From: Pelagimonas sp.
Lineage (GTDB): Bacteria; Pseudomonadota; Alphaproteobacteria; Rhodobacterales; Rhodobacteraceae
Length of the DNA stretch: 64,000 nucleotides
Assembly: GCA_025210345.1 (NCBI GenBank)
Contig: JAOARX010000027.1
Coordinates: 62,001 to 126,000, forward strand
Reading direction: 5' to 3'
Below the pieces are notes generated by a model. The model was not told the DNA's origin. It searched no databases and saw only the letters and a list, made by a program, of their open reading frames with translations. Positions 17,921 through 29,068 of this stretch are shown piece after piece (position 1 is the stretch's first letter; each line of letters opens with the position of its first letter). Position numbers and translations under genes: made by a program.

Positions 17921-19654
17921 ATGCGTAAGTATCTGCTCTCCGCGACAGCGGCTTTTGCTCTTGTCGTGGGGTCCGGGGCTGCGTTTGCCGATGAGGCCGC
18001 GGCGCGGAAATGGATTGATCAGGAATTCCAGCCATCCAGCCTGTCGAAAGACGCGCAGATGGCGGAAATGCAGTGGTTCATCAAGGCCGCCGAGCCGTAC
18101 AAAGGCATGGAAATCAACGTGCTGTCCGAAGGCATTCCGACTCACGGCTATGAATCCGAGGTGCTGACCAAGGCGTTCGAAGACATCACCGGCATCAAGG
18201 TGAACCACCAGATCCTGGGCGAAGGCGAAGTTGTGCAAGCGGTGCAGACCCAGATGCAAACGCGCCGGAACCTTTATGACGGCTATGTCAATGACTCGGA
18301 CCTGATCGGGACACATTCGCGGTTGCAACTTGCGTATAACCTGACCGAACAGATGGCCGGGGATTGGGCTGCGACCACCTCGCCGACGCTGGATCTGGAC
18401 GACTTTATGGGGGTCCAATTTACCACGGGACCGGATGGCAACCTGTACCAACTGCCGGACCAGCAGTTTGCCAACCTCTATTGGTTCCGCAAGGACTGGT
18501 TTGACGATCCTGCACATAAAGAGGCGTTCAAAGCCAAATATGGCTATGAGCTGGGCGTTCCGGTAAACTGGTCGGCCTATGAAGACATCGCCGAGTTCTT
18601 TTCCAACGACGTCAAGGAAATCAACGGCACCGCGATCTATGGACACATGGATTACGGCAAACGCGCCCCGGATCTGGGGTGGCGCATGACCGATGCCTGG
18701 CTGTCTATGGCGGGCACTGGCTCAAAAGGGGAACCCAACGGCATCCCGATCGACGAATGGGGCATCCGCATGGAAGCGGGCAGCTGTAACCCGGCGGGCG
18801 CAAGCGTGTCACGCGGTGGCGCGGCCAACGGTCCGGCGGCGGTCTATGCGATCCGCAAGTGGGACGAATGGCTGCGCAATTACGCGCCCCCCGGCGCGGC
18901 CAGCTATGACTTTTATCAATCTCTGCCTGCACTTGCGCAGGGCAACGTGGCCCAGCAGATCTTCTGGTACACCGCCTTTACCGCCGATATGGTCAAACCG
19001 CAGTCCGAGGGCAACAATACCGTGGACGCAGACGGTAACCCGCTGTGGCGCATGGCACCCAGCCCACATGGGCCGTATTGGGAAAAGGGCCAGAAAGTTG
19101 GCTATCAGGACGTGGGCTCTTGGACCTTTCTCAAGTCGACCCCGTCGGATCGCGCGCAGGCCGCATGGCTTTATGCTCAGTTCGTCACCTCAAAGACCGT
19201 GGACGTCAAGAAATCCCATGTGGGTCTGACCTTCACCCGCGATAGTTCCGTGAACCACGAGAGCTTTACCGAACGCGCGCCCAAACTGGGTGGTCTGGTC
19301 GAATTCTACCGTTCGCCAGATCGCGTGGCGTGGTCGCCCACCGGTATCAACGTGCCTGACTATCCCAAGCTGGCACAGATCTGGTGGCAGCAGATCGGGG
19401 ATGTGAACTCGGGCGCGTTTACCCCGCAAGAGGCGATGGACCGGCTGGCCGAAGAAATGGACATCACCATGGCCCGCATGCAGGCGGCTGACGAAGCGGC
19501 TAATGTCTATGGCGGCTGTGGCCCGCGCCTGAACGATGCCAAGGATGCTTCGGAATGGCTGGGCAAAGGTGGCGCCAAGGCAAAGCTGGCCAACGAAAAG
19601 CCACAGGGCGAGACCGTCAACTATGACGATCTAATCGCGCGCTGGAACCAGTAA
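17921..19654 (+). CDS. ABC transporter substrate-binding protein, glycerol (GlpV) type
   Basis: 577 residues. A Sec signal peptide (MRKYLLSATAAFALVVGSG...AFA) precedes a large periplasmic binding protein, much longer than typical sugar-binding proteins but the usual size of the GlpV-like group. The start has GGGAGGAG upstream. Gene order that follows (two ATPases, two permeases, a DUF2160 protein) matches the glycerol importer first characterised in Rhizobium leguminosarum, so glycerol or a related polyol is the expected ligand. Glycerol kinase and glycerol-3-phosphate dehydrogenase genes are absent here, so the ligand remains inferred. Confidence 0.82.
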   Translation: MRKYLLSATAAFALVVGSGAAFADEAAARKWIDQEFQPSSLSKDAQMAEMQWFIKAAEPYKGMEINVLSEGIPTHGYESEVLTKAFEDITGIKVNHQILGEGEVVQAVQTQMQTRRNLYDGYVNDSDLIGTHSRLQLAYNLTEQMAGDWAATTSPTLDLDDFMGVQFTTGPDGNLYQLPDQQFANLYWFRKDWFDDPAHKEAFKAKYGYELGVPVNWSAYEDIAEFFSNDVKEINGTAIYGHMDYGKRAPDLGWRMTDAWLSMAGTGSKGEPNGIPIDEWGIRMEAGSCNPAGASVSRGGAANGPAAVYAIRKWDEWLRNYAPPGAASYDFYQSLPALAQGNVAQQIFWYTAFTADMVKPQSEGNNTVDADGNPLWRMAPSPHGPYWEKGQKVGYQDVGSWTFLKSTPSDRAQAAWLYAQFVTSKTVDVKKSHVGLTFTRDSSVNHESFTERAPKLGGLVEFYRSPDRVAWSPTGINVPDYPKLAQIWWQQIGDVNSGAFTPQEAMDRLAEEMDITMARMQAADEAANVYGGCGPRLNDAKDASEWLGKGGAKAKLANEKPQGETVNYDDLIARWNQ

Positions 19655-19706
19655 ACCAGCGTATTCAGGCTCCTCATGTTTCCTGATCTCCCGGGGGACA
19701 TGACCC

Positions 19707-19753
19707 TGGCCTTGCCGCACCGGCTTGCCCTTGAGTTCGGGCTGGCAAGGCCA
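19707..19753 (+). other. intercistronic stem-loop after the binding-protein gene
   Basis: TGGCCTTGCC (19707-19716) pairs perfectly with GGCAAGGCCA (19744-19753), with an inner CTTGCCC/GGGCTGG region that can extend the hairpin. There is no T-run. Stable hairpins between a binding-protein gene and its membrane genes commonly protect the upstream message and let the binding protein be made in excess. It sits 53-100 bp after the stop codon. Confidence 0.55.
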
Positions 19754-19783
19754 CATTGACACAGGTTTCACGAAGAACAGCAG

Positions 19784-20848
19784 ATGACACTCGAACTGAG
19801 ACAGGCCGCCAAGACCATTCGCGGGATCACACATATCAAGCCCACATCGCTTTTACTTGAACCGGGGTATTTCAACGTGTTGCTGGGCCAGACCGGATCC
19901 GGAAAGACCTCGTTGATCAAGCTCATGGCGGGGTTAGATCCCTTGGCCTCGGGTCAGGTTTTGATGGGCGGGCAAGACGTGTCGCGCCTGTCGACGCAAA
20001 AGCGCAACATCAGTCTCGTGCACCAGTTCTTTGTCAACTATCCGCATATGACGGTGTTCGAAAACATCGCGTCCCCCCTGCGCGTGGCCAGAATGGCGCA
20101 ATCTGAAATCGAGGGGCGCGTGGAAGAAGCAGCCGACATATTGCAGCTGCGCCCAATGCTGCACCGCCGCCCGCATGAGCTTTCGGGGGGACAGCAACAG
20201 CGCTGCGCCCTGGCCCGCGCCATCGCCAAGGAAAGCCGGGCGGTGTTTCTGGACGAACCTCTGGCCAATCTGGATTACAAACTGCGCGAAGAGCTGCGCG
20301 AACAACTGCCCGAGCTATTCGCAGGACGTGGCGCTGTTGTCGTTTATGCCACCTCGGAACCCGAAGAGGCGCTTTTGCTGGGGGGCAAGACCGCGTTGAT
20401 GCAAGACGGTGAGGTCACACAATTCGGACCCACCGCGCAGATCTATCGCAATCCCTCCAGCCTGACGGCGGCGCGCGTGTTTTCGGATCCTCCGATCAAT
20501 TCCGCACGCATGACCAAGCACGGCGACGTAGCGCGCCTGGACACCGGGGTCGAATGGTTCCTGAAGGGCGATGCGCGAAACCTGCGCGATGGGACATATA
20601 TCATGGCGATCCGCCCACATCATGTGTCCCCGGTGGCGGGGGGCGACGGGCTGGTGCCTCTTACGGGCCGGGTTCAGCTGACGGAACTGTCCGGCAGTGA
20701 CTCTAGCGCGCATTTCGAAATGGGCGCGGACAGCTGGGTTTCGCTGGCCCATGGGGTGCATCCCTATGAGGTGGGGGAAGACCATCGGTTCTACATGGAT
20801 CCTACCCATGCGTTTTACTTCAACACCGATGGGGGGCTTGTGGGCTGA
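19784..20848 (+). CDS. ABC transporter ATPase, GlpS-like
   Basis: 354 residues. Walker A GQTGSGKTS at 35-43, Q-loop Q81, full signature LSGGQQQR at 133-140, and Walker B VFLDEP at 154-159. The H-loop is aberrant: the segment is YATSEPEEA, with Ser191 where the catalytic histidine normally stands. A C-terminal TOBE-type domain follows. Its stop overlaps the start of the second ATPase (TGATG). It presumably pairs with that ATPase as a heterodimer beneath the two permeases, where this subunit supplies the good signature motif. Confidence 0.85.
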   Translation: MTLELRQAAKTIRGITHIKPTSLLLEPGYFNVLLGQTGSGKTSLIKLMAGLDPLASGQVLMGGQDVSRLSTQKRNISLVHQFFVNYPHMTVFENIASPLRVARMAQSEIEGRVEEAADILQLRPMLHRRPHELSGGQQQRCALARAIAKESRAVFLDEPLANLDYKLREELREQLPELFAGRGAVVVYATSEPEEALLLGGKTALMQDGEVTQFGPTAQIYRNPSSLTAARVFSDPPINSARMTKHGDVARLDTGVEWFLKGDARNLRDGTYIMAIRPHHVSPVAGGDGLVPLTGRVQLTELSGSDSSAHFEMGADSWVSLAHGVHPYEVGEDHRFYMDPTHAFYFNTDGGLVG

Positions 20849-21924
20849 TGGCCAAGATCACGCTGAAAAACCTGCGCCATGCGTATCATCCAAACCCTGC
20901 CTCCTGCGATGACTATGCGCTCAAAGAGCTCAATCTGGATTGGACCGATGGCGGCGCATATGCGTTGCTTGGGCCGTCGGGCTGCGGGAAGTCCACGCTT
21001 TTGAATATTATCTCAGGGCTGTTGACACCGTCCGAGGGGCAGATCCTGTTTGACGGTCAAGACGTGACCAACATGCCCCCCGATCAGCGCAACATCGCCC
21101 AAGTGTTCCAGTTTCCGGTGATCTACGACACCATGAGCGTGCGCGACAACCTGGCGTTTCCGCTGCGCAATCGCGGCGTGTCAGAGGCCAAGGTCACCAC
21201 GCGGGTCTCGGAAATCGCCGCCCTGCTTGAAGTCGAAGAGATGCTGGACACCCGCGCGTCGCATCTGTCACCGGACAACAAGCAAAAGATTTCGATGGGG
21301 CGGGGGTTGGTGCGTGACGATGTCAATGTTGTCATGTTCGATGAACCCCTGACCGTGATCGACCCGCATCTGAAATGGAAGCTGCGCTCGAAACTCAAAG
21401 AGCTGCACCAACGGGTCAAAGCAACGATGATCTACGTGACCCACGACCAGACCGAAGCCCTGACCTTTGCGGATCAGGTCGTGGTCATGCAAGAGGGCGA
21501 AGTGGTGCAAATCGGCACCCCGGTTGAGCTGTTCGATCGGCCTCAGCATGTGTTTGTCGGGCATTTCATTGGGTCACCGGGGATGAATATCCTGCCCGTG
21601 GAGACCCATAAAGGCCACGTGAAGTTTCACGGCCAACCTCTTGAACTGGAGGGAAATATAACCGGAAACGGCGGTCTGGAACAGGTCGGAGTTCGCCCCG
21701 AGTTCGTGACACTGTCCGACCAGGGGATGGCGGCGCGCGTCCGCAAAGTGTCCGACGTCGGTCGCCATGCGGTGGTCGAAGCGATGGTCGGTGAGATCCC
21801 GGTCAAAGCGGTGGTGGGCACTGGAAATCTACCGATGCAGGGCGAAGAAATCCACCTGCAATTCACCCCAAGCCAGACCAGACTGTACCGCAATGGTTGG
21901 ATCGCGACGGAGGCCGCATCATGA
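20848..21924 (+). CDS. ABC transporter ATPase, GlpT-like
   Basis: 358 residues. Walker A GPSGCGKST at 42-50, Walker B VVMFDEP with catalytic E166, and an intact H-loop His199 in VTHDQTEA. The signature motif is degenerate: L-S-P-D-N-K-Q-K at 140-147 replaces LSGGQ, and the D-loop reads T-V-I-D. It complements the GlpS-like partner, which has a good signature but no H-loop histidine, so the dimer should contain one canonical and one degenerate ATP site. A TOBE-like C-terminal domain is present. Its stop overlaps the next gene (ATGA). Confidence 0.85.
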   Translation: MAKITLKNLRHAYHPNPASCDDYALKELNLDWTDGGAYALLGPSGCGKSTLLNIISGLLTPSEGQILFDGQDVTNMPPDQRNIAQVFQFPVIYDTMSVRDNLAFPLRNRGVSEAKVTTRVSEIAALLEVEEMLDTRASHLSPDNKQKISMGRGLVRDDVNVVMFDEPLTVIDPHLKWKLRSKLKELHQRVKATMIYVTHDQTEALTFADQVVVMQEGEVVQIGTPVELFDRPQHVFVGHFIGSPGMNILPVETHKGHVKFHGQPLELEGNITGNGGLEQVGVRPEFVTLSDQGMAARVRKVSDVGRHAVVEAMVGEIPVKAVVGTGNLPMQGEEIHLQFTPSQTRLYRNGWIATEAAS

Positions 21925-22784
21925 AAACCGAAAATCAAAAGGCCTGGTTCTTTGTGCTGCCGGTTCTGCTGCTGGTCGCTTTCAATGCGCTGGTGCCGAT
22001 TATGACCGTGGTGAATTACTCGGTTCAGGAAACCTTTGGCAACAACCTGTTTTTCTGGCAGGGACTTGATTGGTTTGAACAAATCCTAAGATCTGATCGT
22101 TTCCAAGCGGCGCTTGGGCGGCAGTTTCTGTTCACCGGGCTGATCCTGATCATCGAGATCCCCCTGGGGATCATCATCGCGCTGTCTATGCCCCGCAAGG
22201 GGTTTTGGGTGCCCGTGTGTCTGGTGACCATGGCATTGCCCATGCTGATCCCGTGGAACGTGGTGGGGGCGATGTGGAACATCTTTACCCTGCCAGAGAT
22301 AGGCCTGCTGGGCTATCTGATGAACAATACGCTGGGGGTTTCCTATGACATGACCCAAGATCCCGTGGCGGCCTGGGTGACCATCATCACCATGGATGTC
22401 TGGCATTGGACATCGCTGGTGGTTTTGCTCAGCTATGCGGGGCTGGTGTCGATCCCCGACGCCTATTATCAAGCGGCCAAGATTGATGGGGCGACCGCGT
22501 GGAAGGTGTTCCGCTATATCCAACTGCCCAAGATGAAGACGGTTTTGACCATCGCGATCCTGCTGCGCTTTATGGACAGCTTTAACATCTACACAGAACC
22601 CTTTGTTTTAACAGGAGGGGGGCCAGGAAATTCGACCACGCTTTTGTCGATCGACTTGGTGAAAATCGCGCTCGGCCAGTTTGATCTAGGCCCCGCCGCC
22701 GCCATGAGCCTGATCTACTTTGCCATCACGCTTTTGGTGAGCTGGCTGTTCTATACCCTGATGACCAAGGATGATGGGAAATGA
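21921..22784 (+). CDS. ABC transporter permease, GlpP-like (MalF type)
   Basis: 287 residues from the ATG at 21921, coupled by ATGA to the upstream ATPase. Six membrane helices are visible. The cytoplasmic EAA loop (D-A-Y-Y-Q-A-A-K-I-D-G-A-T-A-W-K-V-F, about residues 184-201) is the coupling helix that contacts the ATPases. It forms the membrane channel with the next gene. Sequence type is carbohydrate-uptake (CUT1). Confidence 0.88.
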   Translation: MKTENQKAWFFVLPVLLLVAFNALVPIMTVVNYSVQETFGNNLFFWQGLDWFEQILRSDRFQAALGRQFLFTGLILIIEIPLGIIIALSMPRKGFWVPVCLVTMALPMLIPWNVVGAMWNIFTLPEIGLLGYLMNNTLGVSYDMTQDPVAAWVTIITMDVWHWTSLVVLLSYAGLVSIPDAYYQAAKIDGATAWKVFRYIQLPKMKTVLTIAILLRFMDSFNIYTEPFVLTGGGPGNSTTLLSIDLVKIALGQFDLGPAAAMSLIYFAITLLVSWLFYTLMTKDDGK

Positions 22785-23578
22785 AAAAACGTTCAATCAT
22801 TCCAATTCTCTATATCGCCTTTTTGATGCTTCCCATCTACTGGCTGGTGGCGATGAGCTTTAAGACCACCGGGGAAATTCTATCTGGCTTCAGCCTGTTT
22901 CCCCAGACCTTTACGCTTGAGAATTACAAGGTCATCTTCACCGATTCCACCTGGTATTGGGGGTACATCAACTCTATCTTCTATGTCTCTTTGAATACGC
23001 TGATTTCCGTCTGTGTGGCGCTGCCCGCCGCCTATGCGTTTTCGCGCTATAGCTTTCTGGGCGACAAGCAGCTGTTCTTTTGGCTGCTGACCAACCGGAT
23101 GGCGCCCGCAGCGGTGTTCGCGCTGCCGTTCTTTCAGCTGTATTCTTCGGTTGGATTGTTTGACACCCATCTGGCCGTCGCGCTCGCGCATTGCTTGTTC
23201 AACATTCCGCTGGCGGTCTGGATCCTTGAGGGGTTCATGTGGGGCGTGCCCAAGGAACTGGACGAAACGGCCTATGTGGACGGCTACAGCTTTCCGCGGT
23301 TTTTCGTGGCCATCTTTTTGCCCAGCATCAAAGCGGGCGTCGGCGTAGCCGCGTTCTTTTGTTTCATGTTCTCGTGGGTTGAGCTGCTTTTGGCGAAAAC
23401 CCTGACCGCCGTCGAGGCCAAACCCATCGCCGCGACGATGACCAAAACGGCGTCCTCTGCCGGGTATGAATTGGGGCTGTTGGCGGCGGCGGGCACCTTA
23501 ACCATCATTCCCGGTGCGATCGTGATCTATTTCGTGCGCAACTATATCGCCAAGGGCTTTGCTCTTGGCCGCGTATAA
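22781..23578 (+). CDS. ABC transporter permease, GlpQ-like (MalG type)
   Basis: 265 residues, overlapping the previous permease by ATGA. Six hydrophobic helices; the EAA-type loop V-P-K-E-L-D-E-T-A-Y-V-D-G (about residues 153-165) marks the coupling helix. MalG-type inner-membrane subunit that completes the channel with the GlpP-like protein. Confidence 0.88.
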   Translation: MKKRSIIPILYIAFLMLPIYWLVAMSFKTTGEILSGFSLFPQTFTLENYKVIFTDSTWYWGYINSIFYVSLNTLISVCVALPAAYAFSRYSFLGDKQLFFWLLTNRMAPAAVFALPFFQLYSSVGLFDTHLAVALAHCLFNIPLAVWILEGFMWGVPKELDETAYVDGYSFPRFFVAIFLPSIKAGVGVAAFFCFMFSWVELLLAKTLTAVEAKPIAATMTKTASSAGYELGLLAAAGTLTIIPGAIVIYFVRNYIAKGFALGRV

Positions 23579-23589
23579 GGAGACTTGGC

Positions 23590-23988
23590 ATGAAACGCCT
23601 TATTCTGTTCCCAATCCTCCTGTTTCCCGGTGGTCTATACGCGCAGGGCTGGGGCAACGTGGCACAGCAGCCAGAAGAAACAGGATTTTCCTGGACCGAT
23701 CCGCTGTGGCCCAATTTCTGGATGGCCTGGACACCGGCAACCTTTGCGCTGTTTTGTGGCATCTTTGGCGCCATGGCGGTCCTGACGATCCTGGAAATCC
23801 GCCGCCCCGGCGGCGATGCCCGCAAGGGGGCGCTTGGGCTGGTGACGACACGCGGGGACCGGCTGTTCATCGCGCTTTTGGGCACAGCCTATATCTTTCT
23901 CATGTGGCTTTGGCTAGTGGGGCAGCCGGTCTGGTGGCCGCTCGCGATCAGTATCGGCTGGGGCGTTTTCTGCTTTCGCAGGGTTTGA
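23590..23988 (+). CDS. DUF2160 small membrane protein of the glycerol-type importer
   Basis: 132 residues with an N-terminal signal-like helix, a Trp-rich segment (W-T-D-P-L-W-P-N-F-W-M-A-W) and two further membrane helices. DUF2160 proteins occur almost only as the last gene of GlpSTPQ-type operons; their role is unknown, possibly an accessory membrane subunit. It begins 11 bp after the GlpQ-like gene. Its presence is the strongest hint that the importer is of the glycerol class. Confidence 0.82.
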   Translation: MKRLILFPILLFPGGLYAQGWGNVAQQPEETGFSWTDPLWPNFWMAWTPATFALFCGIFGAMAVLTILEIRRPGGDARKGALGLVTTRGDRLFIALLGTAYIFLMWLWLVGQPVWWPLAISIGWGVFCFRRV

Positions 23989-24097
23989 TGCCTCCAGAGA
24001 AAGGGTTTTGAAAACCAACCGCCATGGGGTTTAGTGTACGAGAGGTCAGATGATTTGACAGATGAACGCGCAGCCGGGTGGCCACGCAGATGGGTAC

Positions 24098-24496
24098 ATG
24101 ATGAGAACCAAGAAAAAGAGTGATTTGCTGACTGAGGTTGAGCTGGAGTTCATGAATGAACTCTGGACCCTGGGCGAGGGGACGGTGCGCGATGTGCTTG
24201 ATCAACTGCCCGAAGGGCGCGATCTGGCCTATACCTCGGCGGCGACCATTCTGAGGATCCTGGAACAAAAGGGCTTTGTCACCAGTCACAAGGCCGGCAA
24301 AAGCCACGTGTTCAAACCTGCCCTGGCCAAGGACGCGTATCAGATGCGTTCGCTGCGTGATCTGTCTGCAAAACTGTTTGACGACACCCCCGCGCGGCTG
24401 GTGGCGCGGCTGGTGGATGACGCGGATCTGAGCGACGAGGCATTGGGGGAAATCCGGGCGTTGTTGGATCGGAGGTTGAACAATGACAGCAGTTGA
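24098..24496 (+). CDS. BlaI/MecI family transcriptional repressor
   Basis: 132 residues from the ATG at 24098; an in-frame ATG at 24062 is an alternative with a slightly better upstream purine stretch. The winged helix is clear: L-T-E-V-E-L-E-F-M-N-E-L-W, then T-S-A-A-T-I-L-R-I-L-E-Q-K-G-F-V. These repressors bind as dimers and are inactivated by proteolysis triggered by a partner M56 membrane peptidase. The partner overlaps it by 14 bp directly downstream. Confidence 0.88.
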   Translation: MMRTKKKSDLLTEVELEFMNELWTLGEGTVRDVLDQLPEGRDLAYTSAATILRILEQKGFVTSHKAGKSHVFKPALAKDAYQMRSLRDLSAKLFDDTPARLVARLVDDADLSDEALGEIRALLDRRLNNDSS

Positions 24497-25628
24497 AGCG
24501 GCACTGGACGCCTATCTTGACGCAAATGTCCTGATCATTGTGGCTTTTGGCTTTTGGTGGCTGATGGGCTTTGCCCAACGTCGCCTTCGCATGGGACATA
24601 TGCATCGCGCACAGCTGCAATTGTTGAACGGGATGTTCGTGATCATCCTTGCGACACCCGTGGTTCTTATGGTGCTGGGTCAGATCCAAAGCGCAGGCTA
24701 TGCGCGCGGGTTCAACGTCAACCTGTCCGACCTAGTGGTGTCGCAGTTCCTTGCCGGCACGTTCGAAATGCGCGCAACGGATTTGGAAAGCGCCTTGACG
24801 CTGCGCGACCGGTTTATCGGTGATGTGACGGCCATGCGCGGTTGGCTGGGGCAGGGGGTTGTCGCCGCCTTGGCGATCGGGTTGCTGGTGGGCACGTGCC
24901 GCTTGGCCTTTTCCGCCTGTTGTTTACATCGCATCCTGCGGGCAAGCCATGTCTTGCGTCGGTTCGGGCGGGTTCAGGTGCGGGTGTCGGACGGCGTGCT
25001 GGTGCCTTTCACCACCCGCGGGATCTGGTTTTACCATGTTGTTGTGCCCTCGCATATGCTGGCGCGCGGGGATGAGATGCGGGTGTCTCTGGCGCATGAG
25101 TTTCAGCACATTCGTCAGGGCGACATTGAATGGGAAATTCTGCTTGAGGTGCTCAAGCCGCTGTTTTTCATCAATCCCGCCTATCATGCCTGCAAACGCC
25201 GGGTCGAAGCCCTGCGCGAGTTGACATGCGACCAGCAGGTCATCGCACGCGGGCGGATTGATACGCGCAGCTACTGCGAAACACTCATGTCCGTCTGTCA
25301 GCAGACACTGCGCCGGGATCGCAGCTTTGTGGTAGCCTTTCCCAAGGTCACATTGGTTTCGGCTGAGCGAACACCGCGCCGTCGCGGCGGGTTGACCCTG
25401 TTGGAGCAACGCATTGAGGCGCTGTTTTCCCAACGGGTGGGGCGTCAGGGGCGGGCGCTGGTTCTGGTGGGTTCTCTGTGGTTGATGCTGGCGGTGCAAT
25501 TGACGGCCATGGCGATCCAGAAACCCTCGGGCTGGAGCCACGACAGGATCATGTTGTCGACCGTGGTGAACCTCGAACGGCTGGATCAGATCAATCAATC
25601 GGCCAGTTTGGCCACGCCAAGCTATTGA
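24483..25628 (+). CDS. M56 (BlaR1/MecR1-like) membrane metallopeptidase
   Basis: 381 residues. Several membrane helices (about 15-30, 45-65, 120-145, 320-342) enclose a cytoplasmic zinc-protease domain with the H-E-F-Q-H motif near residue 203-207. Unlike BlaR1, the protein ends about 40 residues after the last membrane helix and lacks the penicillin-binding sensor domain, so its signal is not a covalently bound beta-lactam. It is presumed to relieve repression by the co-transcribed BlaI-like protein; the stimulus and regulon are unknown. Confidence 0.82.
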   Translation: MTAVEAALDAYLDANVLIIVAFGFWWLMGFAQRRLRMGHMHRAQLQLLNGMFVIILATPVVLMVLGQIQSAGYARGFNVNLSDLVVSQFLAGTFEMRATDLESALTLRDRFIGDVTAMRGWLGQGVVAALAIGLLVGTCRLAFSACCLHRILRASHVLRRFGRVQVRVSDGVLVPFTTRGIWFYHVVVPSHMLARGDEMRVSLAHEFQHIRQGDIEWEILLEVLKPLFFINPAYHACKRRVEALRELTCDQQVIARGRIDTRSYCETLMSVCQQTLRRDRSFVVAFPKVTLVSAERTPRRRGGLTLLEQRIEALFSQRVGRQGRALVLVGSLWLMLAVQLTAMAIQKPSGWSHDRIMLSTVVNLERLDQINQSASLATPSY

Positions 25629-25640
25629 CTGATACACATG

Positions 25641-25673
25641 AAAACGGCGCCACTTGGGCGCCGTTTGGTTTTT
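25641..25673 (+). terminator. terminator between convergent M56 peptidase and katG genes
   Basis: AAACGGCGCC-ACTTG-GGCGCCGTTT is a perfect 10-bp stem followed by GGTTTTT on the plus strand; on the minus strand the stem is followed by TTTT, so it may stop both genes. Confidence 0.85.
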
Positions 25674-25679
25674 AGGGGA

Positions 25680-27965
<2,286 letters not shown>

Positions 27966-27971
27966 TTAATT

Positions 27972-28895
27972 ATGGACTGCCTGTCAAATCTCACCCTTCG
28001 CCAATTGCGCTATTTCGTGGCCCTTGCGCGGGAAGGTCACTTTGGTCGGGCCGCGGAAAGCTGCGCGGTGTCACAGCCCGCCCTGTCGGTCCAGATCAAA
28101 GAGCTGGAGGAAACGCTGGGCTGTCAGCTGTTTGAACGAATGCCCCGCAAATTGCGTCTGACGGTTCTGGGGCGGGAACTGTTGGCGCGGGCACAGGACA
28201 TACTGCGCGCCGTGGATGAGCTGGGGGATCTGACCCGCGCCGCACAAGAGCATTGGGTGGGGCAGTTGAGGATCGGGGTGATCCCGACCATCGCCCCCTA
28301 TGTTTTGCCCCAGGTCGTGAACCGCTTGATGCAGGAATTCCCCGACATGGATCTGCGCATCCGCGAAACGATGACCTCGACCCTTCTGGATGAGTTGGCT
28401 CAGGGTCAGATCGACTGTGCACTGCTGGCCTTGCCAATCTCGGAACCCAACCTGCAGGAAATGCCCCTATTCGACGAAGCCTTTGTCCTGGTGCGCCCAT
28501 GGGGGGATCACCACAAACCCGTGCCCAACCCCGAGCGTCTGCGCGAGATGCGGTTGCTGCTGTTGGAAGAGGGGCATTGTTTTCGCGATCAGGCGCTTGA
28601 GATTTGCCAGATGACCCCGGGCGGACCACGCGAAACCCTGGATGGAACCACTTTGTCGACCCTGGTTCAGATGGTTGGCGCTGGCATGGGGGTGACGCTG
28701 TTGCCGGAAATGGCCATACCAATCGAGACGGGGCAGGCGGCCGTCAGCATCGCACGTTTTCAGACACCGCAACCCAGCCGCAGCGTGGGGCTGATCTGGC
28801 GTCGCAGCAGCCCTCTGCGCGATCAATTCGAGCGCATCGGCCAAATGATCCGCGCGGTGTCACAGCTGGACGCCCCGTCGGCACCCCACCTCTGA
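27972..28895 (+). CDS. oxyR: hydrogen-peroxide-responsive LysR regulator
   Basis: 307 residues. N-terminal LysR helix-turn-helix (L-T-L-R-Q-L-R-Y-F-V-A-L-A-R-E-G-H-F). The two redox cysteines are C203 and C212 in E-G-H-C-F-R-D-Q-A-L-E-I-C; the nine-residue spacing equals that of C199 and C208 in E. coli OxyR. Oxidation to the disulphide switches OxyR to activate antioxidant genes. Divergent katG is the obvious target. Confidence 0.95.
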   Translation: MDCLSNLTLRQLRYFVALAREGHFGRAAESCAVSQPALSVQIKELEETLGCQLFERMPRKLRLTVLGRELLARAQDILRAVDELGDLTRAAQEHWVGQLRIGVIPTIAPYVLPQVVNRLMQEFPDMDLRIRETMTSTLLDELAQGQIDCALLALPISEPNLQEMPLFDEAFVLVRPWGDHHKPVPNPERLREMRLLLLEEGHCFRDQALEICQMTPGGPRETLDGTTLSTLVQMVGAGMGVTLLPEMAIPIETGQAAVSIARFQTPQPSRSVGLIWRRSSPLRDQFERIGQMIRAVSQLDAPSAPHL

Positions 28896-29068
28896 CACCA
28901 TTGGGACCATGACATTATGCACGCTATCCCATGCACCGCCCCCGGTTCACGGGTGTTCAGGGCGGATCAAACCGGCGGTCCAAAGGCGCGCACCCTCAGG
29001 TCTTTGCACATCATCAGAAGACGCACCACATAGCGCGCTGTTTCAATGATCTTTCCACTGATGTGGTC

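Noticed and set aside
24483-25628. Beta-lactam resistance sensor BlaR1
   Set aside because: The penicillin-binding C-terminal domain is missing and no beta-lactamase gene is nearby, so only the M56 family name is supported.
28896-29068. Short minus-strand coding-like stretch after the sensor kinase gene
   Set aside because: About 33 codons look protein-like but no start codon or ribosome site is present; not enough to call a gene.
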